A stretch of DNA of 64,000 nucleotides, taken from the NCBI RefSeq assembly GCF_019688735.1, contig NZ_JAIFYA010000001.1, positions 1-64,000 of the forward strand. Direction: 5' to 3'. Below the pieces are notes generated by a model, which saw nothing but the letters and a program-made list of their open reading frames with translations, was not told the DNA's origin and made no database searches. Shown one piece after another: positions 1 through 9,100 of this stretch (its first letter is position 1; every line of letters starts with the position of its first letter). A program made the position numbers and the translations under genes. Source of the stretch: Thermosulfurimonas sp. F29 (lineage in GTDB: Bacteria > Desulfobacterota > Thermodesulfobacteria > Thermodesulfobacteriales > Thermodesulfobacteriaceae).

Positions 1-371
1 CTCAGAGTGTTTCGGAAGGAGAAGAAATAATTATGGAAATAGCTGATCTAGTAGAAAAGGAGAAACCCAAAAAAGCCAGAGAAATTCGAGAAAAGACAGC
101 AAACTATACGGCATTTTTGAATTATCCTAAAAAAGTGCGCAAACACATCTATACCACCAATCCGGTGGAGGGTTTGAATCGGGGACTGGAGTTGATGAGG
201 TTAGAACTAGGGGGATATTTTCCTTCCCAGGAATGTTTAGAAGTCAACCTGTTTGTTCAAGCCGTAAATTTAGCCGATAAATGGCAAAGGAGGCCTATTC
301 CAACCGTGGCCTCAATGGAGTATGAATTGCGCCAGCTTTTCGTCTTGCGCTACGAAAGTGAAGAGGTATAA
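1..371 (+). CDS. IS256-family (mutator-type) transposase, 3' part
   Basis: The reading frame is open from the left window edge, so the start lies outside and only the C-terminal part is visible. The stretch TTNPVEGLNRGLE matches the C-terminal signature of mutator/IS256 DDE transposases, where a conserved TTN-IE-LNR motif precedes the last catalytic region. The protein ends at a TAA near 371. About 40 bp downstream the sequence changes to a broken IS1634 copy, so this is mobile-element debris. Whether the upstream part is intact cannot be seen. Confidence 0.8.
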   Translation, partial: QSVSEGEEIIMEIADLVEKEKPKKAREIREKTANYTAFLNYPKKVRKHIYTTNPVEGLNRGLELMRLELGGYFPSQECLEVNLFVQAVNLADKWQRRPIPTVASMEYELRQLFVLRYESEEV

Positions 372-409
372 TGGTGGATACCAAGGTCGACACAATCTTA
401 AGGGCCGAG

Positions 410-1123
410 TCACACCTCGTGCCCTATCGGCATCCCCTCTCGCGTCATAAGTAAACCCAATATCACCTGCACCCGGTCCGCACGATGATCCTTCGAAAAT
501 CCATACTCGCAAAACCCCTCCGCCCCTCTCCCCTCAAAATACGTGCTCGTCGTGTCCCAAAAGACCAAATCAAGCTCCAAGTTGAAAAGATCCTTTATCC
601 TCTCGAAAAGCTCTACCTCAATTTCGTCCTTATGATCCGCCAGAAAATCAAGAGCCCTATAAAAATGATGAAGCTCGAGCCTCTCAAACTCCCGCCGATA
701 TACCGTCTCCTTCCACCGGCTAACTCCGAGCTTCGAGGCCGGATCACAGAGCCTATTCAAAACCATGGCAAAAACCGCCTCTTCCACGTCTATGGAAACC
801 TCGGTTTGGGCAAGAAGCTTCTTCAGAATGCTATCAAGCTTAAGATCTTCCCATAGTCTTCTAAAGATCAACGCCGGACCGAGGTCCTTGGCCCGCCTGA
901 CCTCGATGGAACGGGCGCAAGCCTCTATCCACTGCCTCCGGGAAAACTTGGCTAACCCTTCTATCAGCTTGTCCAGTTGACCATCCTGGAGTTTTTCCAG
1001 CCGTCCCAGGTTAGCTACAATCCTCTGGCGCACTTTTCCGTTAACCCGCTTGCCCTCAACGATATAGAGGTAGGTCCTGGTGGACCCGTCTTTATTTTTG
1101 AAGGTTTTGGTACGGATATACAT
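410..1123 (-). pseudogene. IS1634-family transposase, N-terminal fragment (copy A)
   Basis: The 237-residue product matches the first 237 residues of the 542-residue transposases at 48257-49885 and 52468-54096 with scattered substitutions. It stops at the point where those continue into the DDE core. Homology to the full copies begins at about 413 and extends through the upstream non-coding end to about 1310, where the terminal inverted repeat reads CAAACTTGAG instead of CAAACTTGGG. The 3' half and the other terminus are gone, so this copy cannot move by itself. I see nothing recognisable in 1311-1428. Confidence 0.9.
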
Positions 1124-1428
1124 AGCACTAAAATAATAGCATAATTTTCTTATTTGTCAAGATGTAATTTTGGAAGCGTAGCACAACACTTAGAAACGGA
1201 GACAGTGAGTCGTAGGTGGAAAGAGGAAATTAGAGGGGCATTTAGGGGTTATTTCGGGCCGGAAATGCTCACTTCAGATTCACCAGCCCTTTCCGACTGT
1301 CAAACTTGAGTTAGAAAATGACAGCACTAAGTAGAAACCCTAACATTTCAGGTGGTCCAAATTTTGGGGCATATCAGTTTTTTTTGGAAACAACCAAAAT
1401 ATCCATAGCTTCTCTCTTTTCAATGTTT

Positions 1429-4400
1429 TCATGACTTCGTTGTGCTCCAACCGATCAGAATCCACAGATCTTCTAGTCTGTTGGTACTGAAGTAGACTTT
1501 CCATTCTCCAAGGGGACTCTCTGGTTTTACCTTATCCAGCTCACCAATAAGTAGTTTCCCGAGGGAGGGATCCTTCTCAAGGTTGTCTCCTTCAGTACAT
1601 GAATCGTTTGGATATATAGTAATTTGATCATTTTCTTCCATTTTGGCTATCATGTATGCCCTTTTTACTGAACCTAATTTTCCTTTACTCCAGAACGGAT
1701 AGTGCTCTTCTTTTAGATTAAGAGATAATTCATAACATCCGTTGGTTTTGCTTTGAGGGGAGATAAATCTTGCCCATTCAGAGGGGAATTCGTGCCTGAT
1801 ATCAAACAGGCGGGTACAGCCAGGGGCTGTGCCTTCTTGTATTTTATTTTTTAAGTTCTCCATGGCGGCATTCCGTAAAGACTCTCCTCCATCACGGGCT
1901 GTATATCTGATGTGCAGAATCACATCGGTGATAGTGCTATAGTCAAACTGGGCAGGTTCATCTGCAGAAGGATTTGCCGGAAGTTCAATCATCCACTCGC
2001 TTATAACTCCAGAGTTCTCAAAGGGGAGATAGCGCTGGTCGTGAAGGTTTGTCTCAAAAAGTCCACTGTCATTCTGGGCACTGCTTGCAACAACAGACTC
2101 AAGACTGCCCAGGAAATCACTAAAGCGTGGGTCCTCTGGTCCCTGACGGGTATATTCTGGATCAATAGCAGGACTTTTACGGATGCTGCTTTTTAACAAG
2201 GTGAGCTTGCAGTTTATGCCTGTGTAAGGACCTGTCACGCACGGTATTGTTACCGCTACGGTTTTTATCCTTCGGAAGTAATGTCCCGGGCCGTCCATAT
2301 CAAAGAGTTCTTCTGGAAGCTTCACGATGCATCTTCCCGTTTCTCGGAGCTGGATTAGGGCAAGGGGGTCAACCTCACGCAGGCTCACATGTTTTGTAAG
2401 TTCATATTCCCTTCGGTTGTTCTCGTGATAGGCCATCTCCATCCGCTTGATGTCAAGGTATAGTTTTTCTCCGGCAAGCAGGCCTTCCTTTCCTGCAAGG
2501 TAGTCGTATTTGATAAAGCTCAGGTTTGTATCCCCCAGTTCGTGCTGAAGGGCCCTTTCCGCCTTCTTTGCAACATCAAAGGCCATCTGGAAGGCTCTGG
2601 CGTAAAGTCCCTTTGCCTCCCTCTTCATCCATGCATAAAGTGCCTTGTTTGTTTTCTTGCCATACTCCTCAGTGCCTTCTGGATTTAGGAAGCGTTCAAT
2701 CTCTTCAGCATGCTTCATCTGGAGGCGATGAGTTTTGAGTTCCTGTTCGGCTATGGCTTCCCTTATCTGGGCAGCACGGAGCTGTTTTAAAATCTGATTT
2801 ATCTCAGCAGCAGCCAGATTACTCTGGAACGCCCATTCCTGTTCACGGCGGGCATAGGAGCCGATTTTAGCAGCCATTGTGGCTTCGAAGGATAGTCTCC
2901 CCGCAATACCGCGAAAAGCAGCAGCCACTGCAGAGGCCATCTTAGATAGTTGTTCACCACCCGCAACCTTGGCTTTAGCTCCAGCCCCAAAAGGGGCGGT
3001 CAAAATACCGAATGTGGGTAAGAGTGCGAAAACGGAAGAAAGTGTTTCATTTACCGCTGCGAAGTCCTGAAGCCCCTGAGCAGCATCCAAAAGTTCCAGT
3101 TCTTTAGCTTCATATGAGCTTATCACTGTTTTTCCTGATCTCCCCGCTATATCCCTGGCAATATCCACCTCAATCTCTCTCGGTTCAATCTCAGGCTCTT
3201 CCTGGGAATACTCCATATTCTCAAGTTTCTGCTTGTCCAGTTCACCGAAAGCTTTGATTACATCCTGAAGCTGTTCAATAATTTCGTTTTCCTTTCTCCC
3301 AAGCTGGCGCTCGTAGTAGATGTAGCGTGCAAGGGCAAGGGCAAGGGATTTCTCCAGTGCCTCTCTTGATTTTATCGCCTCCTGAAGCTGGTTGTATTTT
3401 ACCTGCTCAACCATCTCCAGCACAGCACGCTCATGCTTTGCACGAAGAATTGCCATCGCCTCAGCATCCTCCTTCTCCATGGCAGAGAGGAGCTGGCTTC
3501 CAAGGGATTTTACCTCCTGGGCTATCTCCAGTGCTTTCTGCACAAGGAAGCTGAACCGCACAAGGGGCAGAGGCTGGTCAAGTCCGCTTATTATTGCTCC
3601 CACATTAAGACCGGCAGCAGCTGCCCTTGCAAGCAGTGCAGGATCAATGGGCGGCGAAAACAGGGGCAGCCTGCGGAATCTGCCCATGATGTCAAGGCTG
3701 TTTCTTATCTTGAATAACCTGTCGGCAACCGTGTCCCAGTAGCCAAGGAGCTTCTCATTCGGTGGGATGCAGAAATAAAGCGTTTTGGCAATGTTCTTGA
3801 CGGTGGTGGATGAGGTGGCTGTTGCTTTATCCTGAGGGGAGAAGAACACAAAGGGAATATCTGCCTCAAGTTCAACCAGGGCATTGCTGAACTCATCCAT
3901 CTCTTTCTGCAAACTTGCATAGGTTTTTGGAGTTACAGTGCCTTTTCTGGGTACAGGCTGAGGCTTTGGGCCGAGTATGTTTGCCGCCATAACATAGATC
4001 TGGACTGCCTCATCCACGCTTTCAGGGGTGTCCTGCCTGAAGAGGAAATCGCCCCAGGCAATCAGGTTGTCAAGATAGGCCATGACAGTCTTGTACATGT
4101 AGGCCCACTGTCTGAAACGGGCGATCAGATGTGGACGGAAGGGATTTTCCCTCCAGGCTTCAATAGATTTAACTGTGTTTTCAGAATCTCTGCCTTTTGA
4201 GAGGTCGGTCAGAACCTTAACAATCCCCTTAGGCTGGTTTCTCTTCTGCCAGAAGGGATAGACCTTCCAGAATCGTTGAGGAGATTCGTCATCACTGTCG
4301 TCTGTGGGGTCAAATATGTAATGGAACCATTTCTGTGCCTCTGCAAAGCGCTGGTTTTTGCTTAAATGAACGGCTATAAGGAAGGGAACATGATAGAAGA

Positions 4401-4773
4401 GCTCCCAGTTATAGACCGAATAAGCACCGCCTGTGGAGAAATCAAGATTCTTTACGGGATAGGGTTTTTTGACGACTTTTTCGTTGGGTCCGTAATCCTC
4501 CTTAAAAAACTCCTCATAGAGCTTTGGGCGGGGGTCACCGTTTCGGAGCCAGAGGATCTTTCCATCTTTATCCCTTTCAAAATCTGTATCAGCATCGAGA
4601 AGCCCCTTTACCCCACCCCTTATCAGTCTCTGTATCAGCTTCCGAACATAGGGGTGCTGGTGGAGATAGAACTGGCATTTCCAGACTTTTTTAGCTTCTG
4701 TGCTTTTTTCCAATTTTGGCGCCCCAAGTATGGGTGCTACAAGCAAATTGTTATGAAAATTTTTGCTGCTCAT
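1429..4773 (-). CDS. Tc toxin A2 subunit (TcA C-terminal half, pore and TcB-binding part)
   Basis: This is the C-terminal half of a split TcA, the pentameric translocation subunit of ABC (Tc) toxins. I chose the ATG at 4773 because GGAGGGAGG lies just upstream; an upstream ATG at 4791 lies inside the IS110 end. From about residue 400 to 560 the chain is helical and coiled-coil-like, as in the TcA shaft. Around residues 600-700 an Ala-rich stretch and a RREQEW motif resemble the pore-forming region. Near residues 775-865 the signature ELTKHVSLREVDPLALIQL, then GHYFRRIKTV and GPYTGINCKLTLL, is typical of the TcB-binding domain. Its length of 1114 residues is comparable to A2 proteins of two-part TcAs such as YenA2. 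It is the last gene of the operon, now separated from A1 by IS110. Confidence 0.92.
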   Translation of the reverse strand: MSSKNFHNNLLVAPILGAPKLEKSTEAKKVWKCQFYLHQHPYVRKLIQRLIRGGVKGLLDADTDFERDKDGKILWLRNGDPRPKLYEEFFKEDYGPNEKVVKKPYPVKNLDFSTGGAYSVYNWELFYHVPFLIAVHLSKNQRFAEAQKWFHYIFDPTDDSDDESPQRFWKVYPFWQKRNQPKGIVKVLTDLSKGRDSENTVKSIEAWRENPFRPHLIARFRQWAYMYKTVMAYLDNLIAWGDFLFRQDTPESVDEAVQIYVMAANILGPKPQPVPRKGTVTPKTYASLQKEMDEFSNALVELEADIPFVFFSPQDKATATSSTTVKNIAKTLYFCIPPNEKLLGYWDTVADRLFKIRNSLDIMGRFRRLPLFSPPIDPALLARAAAAGLNVGAIISGLDQPLPLVRFSFLVQKALEIAQEVKSLGSQLLSAMEKEDAEAMAILRAKHERAVLEMVEQVKYNQLQEAIKSREALEKSLALALARYIYYERQLGRKENEIIEQLQDVIKAFGELDKQKLENMEYSQEEPEIEPREIEVDIARDIAGRSGKTVISSYEAKELELLDAAQGLQDFAAVNETLSSVFALLPTFGILTAPFGAGAKAKVAGGEQLSKMASAVAAAFRGIAGRLSFEATMAAKIGSYARREQEWAFQSNLAAAEINQILKQLRAAQIREAIAEQELKTHRLQMKHAEEIERFLNPEGTEEYGKKTNKALYAWMKREAKGLYARAFQMAFDVAKKAERALQHELGDTNLSFIKYDYLAGKEGLLAGEKLYLDIKRMEMAYHENNRREYELTKHVSLREVDPLALIQLRETGRCIVKLPEELFDMDGPGHYFRRIKTVAVTIPCVTGPYTGINCKLTLLKSSIRKSPAIDPEYTRQGPEDPRFSDFLGSLESVVASSAQNDSGLFETNLHDQRYLPFENSGVISEWMIELPANPSADEPAQFDYSTITDVILHIRYTARDGGESLRNAAMENLKNKIQEGTAPGCTRLFDIRHEFPSEWARFISPQSKTNGCYELSLNLKEEHYPFWSKGKLGSVKRAYMIAKMEENDQITIYPNDSCTEGDNLEKDPSLGKLLIGELDKVKPESPLGEWKVYFSTNRLEDLWILIGWSTTKS

Positions 4774-4787
4774 CTTACCTCCCTCCT

Positions 4788-4984
4788 GCAATGAATTATG
4801 TTATATCCATTCCCGAGATAAAGTTTATAGAGGGACAAGGACTCCATTTTTCGTAGGCTTGGAAGCCTCTATAGGAGTCTGTCCCTCTGTCCCTCAACTC
4901 CCAATTGGTTGGTTGGGCGCAAAAGCCCCTGCCAAACGGGAGGATGGAGCTGAGGGACATATACCTTATCCCAGGAGGTAGCCT
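4788..4984 (+). ncRNA. Candidate IS110 bridge RNA / structured leader
   Basis: The region before the transposase ATG folds into two large hairpin blocks. In block 1, AGAGGGACA plus GGACTCC (4829-4845) pair with GGAGTCTGTCCCTCT (4874-4888) around an inner AGGCTT/AAGCCT hairpin (4855-4868). In block 2, TGTCCCTCA (4888-4896) pairs with TGAGGGACA (4951-4959) around a GGGC/GCCC hairpin (4915-4928). IS110-group elements encode their bridge RNA in this left-end position. The 7-mer AGGAGTC is complementary to GACTCCT at the element's right end, fitting a donor-guide role. Boundaries are approximate. Transcription is inferred, not shown. Confidence 0.6.
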
Positions 4985-6169
4985 ATGTTCTACATAGGTA
5001 TCGATGTCGCCAAAAATTCCTTCCAGTTCTGTATCCTTCACCCACAAAAGGGAAAGCTCGTATCCAAAAACCTCCCCATGTCTTCCAAAGGCTTCGAAGA
5101 CTTCCTCCAAACTCTCTCCGCCTATACCCCAAACCATATCGTCCTTGAATCCTCCGGACGCTTCCACCTCCCTCTCCTCGCCTTCCTCCTGGACCAGGAC
5201 TTCCGGGTATCCCTCCTCAACCCTAAAATGGTTCATCACTTCGTCCGGTTCGTCTCCGCTAACAACCCCTCTAAGTCCGATAAAAAAGACGCCTTCCTCC
5301 TGGCGCTCTTTGCCCTCTCCAATCCCCACCTCCTTAAACCAGCTACCCTCCCCTCCGAAACCAAACTCCTGGCCCGACAAATCCAAAAACTCAAACAGGA
5401 AATCGCCGAGGCCAAAACCCAAATCAAACACTCCCTCGCCGCCCTTTTCCCCGAAGCCGAAAAACACTTCAATGTCTTCTCTCGGGCCTTCCTTGAAATC
5501 CTCAGCCGCTACCCCTCCGCTAAAAGAATTGCCAAAGCCGGTTGGGGAAAAATAGACTATATCCTCTCCCGACTGCCGGGCCGTAAACCTTCCTTCTCCG
5601 CTCAAGACCTCGTGCAGGTGGCCCAAAACTCGGTGGGGATCTCTCATAAAGGCCTGGAAAAAATCCTCCAAATTTACATCCAAAAGATCTTCTTCCTCCA
5701 ATCCATGATCGAAAAACTGGAAAAAGACCTCCAGACGGAGATCGAAACTACCATGAAAACTCAGCTGGAATGCCTCTCCTCCATAAAAGGCATCTCCCGC
5801 GACCTCGCCTCCAGGTTCCTGGCCGAAGTCGAAAACATAAAACGCTTCAGTAACGCCAAAAAACTGATCAAATATGCCGGAACAGATCCCGTGGTCAAAC
5901 AATCCGGAAAATGGAAGGTCCGTATGAACATCTCCAAACAGGGAAATCCTTACCTTCGAAATATCCTCTTCCAGATGGCCGTAGGAACGGTCAAGTGGGA
6001 GAAAACTTTTCAGCATTACTTCCGAAGGAAATACACCCAGTTCAGAAGCTATAAAAAAGCCATGATAGCCGTAGTTAACAAACTGATCCGGGTAATCTAT
6101 GCCCTCTCTACTCGTAATCAATTCTTCGATCCTTCTAAACTTGCTCCTGCGGGGGTGCCCCATGCCTAG
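4985..6169 (+). CDS. IS110-family transposase (DEDD recombinase)
   Basis: A 394-residue protein. The N-terminal GIDVAKNSFQ motif carries the first acidic residue of the RuvC-like DEDD fold. The C-terminal part has the Transposase_20 signature SIKGISRDLASRFLAEVENI followed by KYAGTDPV, including the nucleophile-type serine region. The start is supported by AGGAGG at 4973-4978. It is identical in sequence to the protein at 55555-56739. The protein is expected to act with a bridge RNA to insert the element at a short guide-specified target. The long open frame on the opposite strand is antisense and probably not a gene. Confidence 0.92.
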   Translation: MFYIGIDVAKNSFQFCILHPQKGKLVSKNLPMSSKGFEDFLQTLSAYTPNHIVLESSGRFHLPLLAFLLDQDFRVSLLNPKMVHHFVRFVSANNPSKSDKKDAFLLALFALSNPHLLKPATLPSETKLLARQIQKLKQEIAEAKTQIKHSLAALFPEAEKHFNVFSRAFLEILSRYPSAKRIAKAGWGKIDYILSRLPGRKPSFSAQDLVQVAQNSVGISHKGLEKILQIYIQKIFFLQSMIEKLEKDLQTEIETTMKTQLECLSSIKGISRDLASRFLAEVENIKRFSNAKKLIKYAGTDPVVKQSGKWKVRMNISKQGNPYLRNILFQMAVGTVKWEKTFQHYFRRKYTQFRSYKKAMIAVVNKLIRVIYALSTRNQFFDPSKLAPAGVPHA

Positions 6170-9100
6170 CTATCAATTCCTGATAGTTGACTCCTTAAAT
6201 GAGTAAAACCAGAACCAATTAATCCTTCATGCCCGATAAGGTTAATTCCTCTTTCCCGGATTCCTGTTCTTCCCAGTTCTGCAAAAACCTTTCCTCTCTC
6301 TCCTATGGGTATTCCTCTAAAGTCAAGGACTGTAGCCGGTTTAATCAACCAGTCGCGAGGTTCTTTAATTCTGAATCTACTTCGGGGATCAATCGGAGGT
6401 TTATCAATCGGAGGTATAGCTTTTTCCGGTATAGGAATGAAGGAATTGATGGCCGCCTCTTTTTCTAAGTCTCTAAATCTCTCAATCACGGGAGGGACCA
6501 ATCCTTCAACCCATCTTTCCCAGGCAGGTATCTGAGGCTCTTCATATCCCGGTTCGACAAAGAAGGTGTGCTCGTCATCCTGATAGAAGAAGGGGGTGCT
6601 AAATAAAGCTTCTTGTTTTAAATTGTTTAAAAATAAAAGAGTATAGTTTTTATCATTATCCAAATCTAAAATAGGAGTAGAACTATAAACCATATCGACA
6701 GAAAGAGGGCCTTTAGATTCAGGATGATCTAAAGTTAGATCTCCACTAGTCATCCACTTAGTTTGAGAAGGAATTTTACGGAATAAATTGTAGTAAGGGA
6801 AAACAAGATCCATACCTCTCTTAATAGACGGAGGACTGTTTCGGCTAATCAGATAGAAAGAGTTCTGAAAGTATCCTAAATTCACATACACACCACCTTC
6901 CACTTTATTGCCTTCCTCATCCTTCTTTTCCTCTTTGTAAATCCAAACAAAAATGTTTTTTGGATCAAAATCCTGTGGTATTTTGACTGGGTTGTCATTT
7001 TCATCCTTCAAAGCCTCAAACCCACTCACCTGCGGTGCACTCCATTTCCCTTTATCATAAATACTCCAGTGGAGCTGGGCGTGGAGTTCTTTCTTTCCGG
7101 ACATTTCTGAAATCGGTTTATCAGCCAGATTTCTTATTGTTTCAGATTTATTTTCATCCGAATTTCCAGGAGAAACAGGCTTTTCTATAAAAGTTACCCA
7201 GAAGAGCCAGAGCCTGTCGTGCCAGACAACGGGTGCAAGGTGGTCTCCCTGAATTTCGATGTTCATAGGCTCCCAGGGAGTCCACTCCCCGTGCTGATAC
7301 CTGCGGTAGAAGTATTTGTGGGGCTGGTTGTAGGTGCGACCGAACACATGAAGGATGTTGTTATCGGGATCATCTCTGTATTCGATATGTGCCGCCACGA
7401 TGTCAAGCCTTGCCAGTTCATCAAGCTTTTTCAGGTAGTTAAGGAAGGCGTCCTCAACAAGCTCCTCGGATACATCTCCCTGAAGGAGGGTGCCTTCAAG
7501 CTCCTGAAAGAGGTGGGTCTTGTCGTCCCTGAATTCCGGCTCAAGCCAGTTCTCAGGCCAGAGGAAGATCTTTCTGTTTGCCTCCCAAACCCTGTATCGC
7601 TTCATCCACTCCCATTCCTTTGTGTTTATGGCTGAAGCCGGAACATCCTTTTCAAGATTCAACAGGCAGCGCTGGATGAATAGTTGCACAGAAGCGATGG
7701 CAAGCCTTATCCTTGAGGTCCAGACCACGGGTTCCATGCCCGGGTCTATCAGGAAGTGCTCGTATAGCTGTTCAATCCGTTCATAGCCAAGTTTGTGCAT
7801 CACATAGGCAGACAGCGCATCCCTCTTCTTTTTCCGCAGGCGGTCAGAAATGGGCTGAATAACTTTCAGCCATGTACTTCTTTCAAAACGGGCTTTTATA
7901 GCATTTCTAATCCTTTGGGCAATTTGGGCCCGGTCTTTATCTCTGTCGATTTCTCTCCGCTCTGCAATCTCGTTCTGGTCTTCATCCCTGCTGGCAATCC
8001 CTCTCCAGTCTGCAATCTCCTCAGGTGAAACACCGAAGCGGTGGACAATCTGAAGGGCATCCCAGAGCCTATTTAGTCTTTGGAGGTATTTGTCAAATTT
8101 CTGGAAGGTGTTTGTCTCATCATCTGAAGATTCAAACAGAATATCTGCAGTTTGCTTCACTACATCAGGGTCACGGCGCGTAAGTTCAGCAATCCTGTTG
8201 AGATATGCATCTTTATCCTCTGCCTCAAGCACATCCACAAGGTCCTCCGTATTTCCCGCAAGGTCTTTCTTCAAACTGCTGTACAAGCAAAGGGAAAGGA
8301 ATTTGGAAAACAGCTTTTGAGCTTTATCAACCGATGCCTCTTCGGCACTTACAGGCATCCTGAAGTTGCCAATATGGGTGAGGAGATAGCGAACTTCCCT
8401 TTCTTTAAGCTCAAAGGTCGCAAAAAGCTGAAGGGCTTTGCTCAACAGAACATATGCTTTTTCCGCTTCATCCATCTCCTTTGCAGGATAGAGGGCAAGC
8501 CTGCTGATACTACCCTTTGGCAGATTTTCACCGCGAACAAGAAGTCTGGCCTTTTTGCTCTGAATATTTTCAAGTTCAAGGGTAAATCTGTAAGGGATGT
8601 TTGCCTTAAATTCGGTGTATGCAGAAGTTTCCCCATCTGAATCCATATTTGAGAGAAGTGGTTTGGATAGATGGTCAAACCTCAGTTCATATTTAACCCC
8701 TTCATCCGCCTCAATATAGAATCTGTAAGGTCCGGGCGTTGGGAAAACGATGTAGCACTCAAATCTTGCACTTCCTGCCTGAGTATCTGTCAGGGCAGTA
8801 TCAGCATCATCCACAAGCTTCGTGGTTGAATCCACGATGGCTGTGATTCCTTTTTCTGCAGAGGAAACGAAGTTATCAAGAAGGCTTTTGCTATCGGAAA
8901 GTGAAAGCATATTTTCATCTGTTACAAGCATTTCTACAAGGGAGGAATCAGCTCCTGTTTTTTCCGCCAGGCTCTTTACTACCAGGTCTTTTATCAGCCT
9001 TGCCTGAAGATAAGGGAAGAATGTTTCTGCAATGAGTTTTTTCCTGTCAAAAGTAAAGTCAACCTCTTCATCTAACTTACGAATTCTCAGAATTCTGCCA

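Larger units (their letters stand above)
4783..6195 (+). mobile_element. IS110-family insertion sequence, copy 1 (1413 bp including both 5-bp flanks)
   Basis: Comparison with the identical element at 55529-56941 defines the limits. Both are 1413 bp when the flanking 5-bp direct repeat CTCCT is counted at each end (4783-4787 and 6191-6195), and sequence identity stops at those repeats. The element holds one transposase gene and a roughly 190-bp structured leader. There are no terminal inverted repeats, as expected for IS110. It sits on the strand opposite to the Tc operon, between A1 and A2. Removing it restores a frame in which A1 ends with TGA overlapping the A2 ATG by four bases. Confidence 0.88.

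Noticed and set aside
4796..6163. 455-codon open frame opposite the IS110 transposase (and its twin at 55561-56928)
   Set aside because: It is exactly antisense to a well-conserved transposase and its leader, with Phe/Gly/Glu-rich composition typical of a shadow frame.
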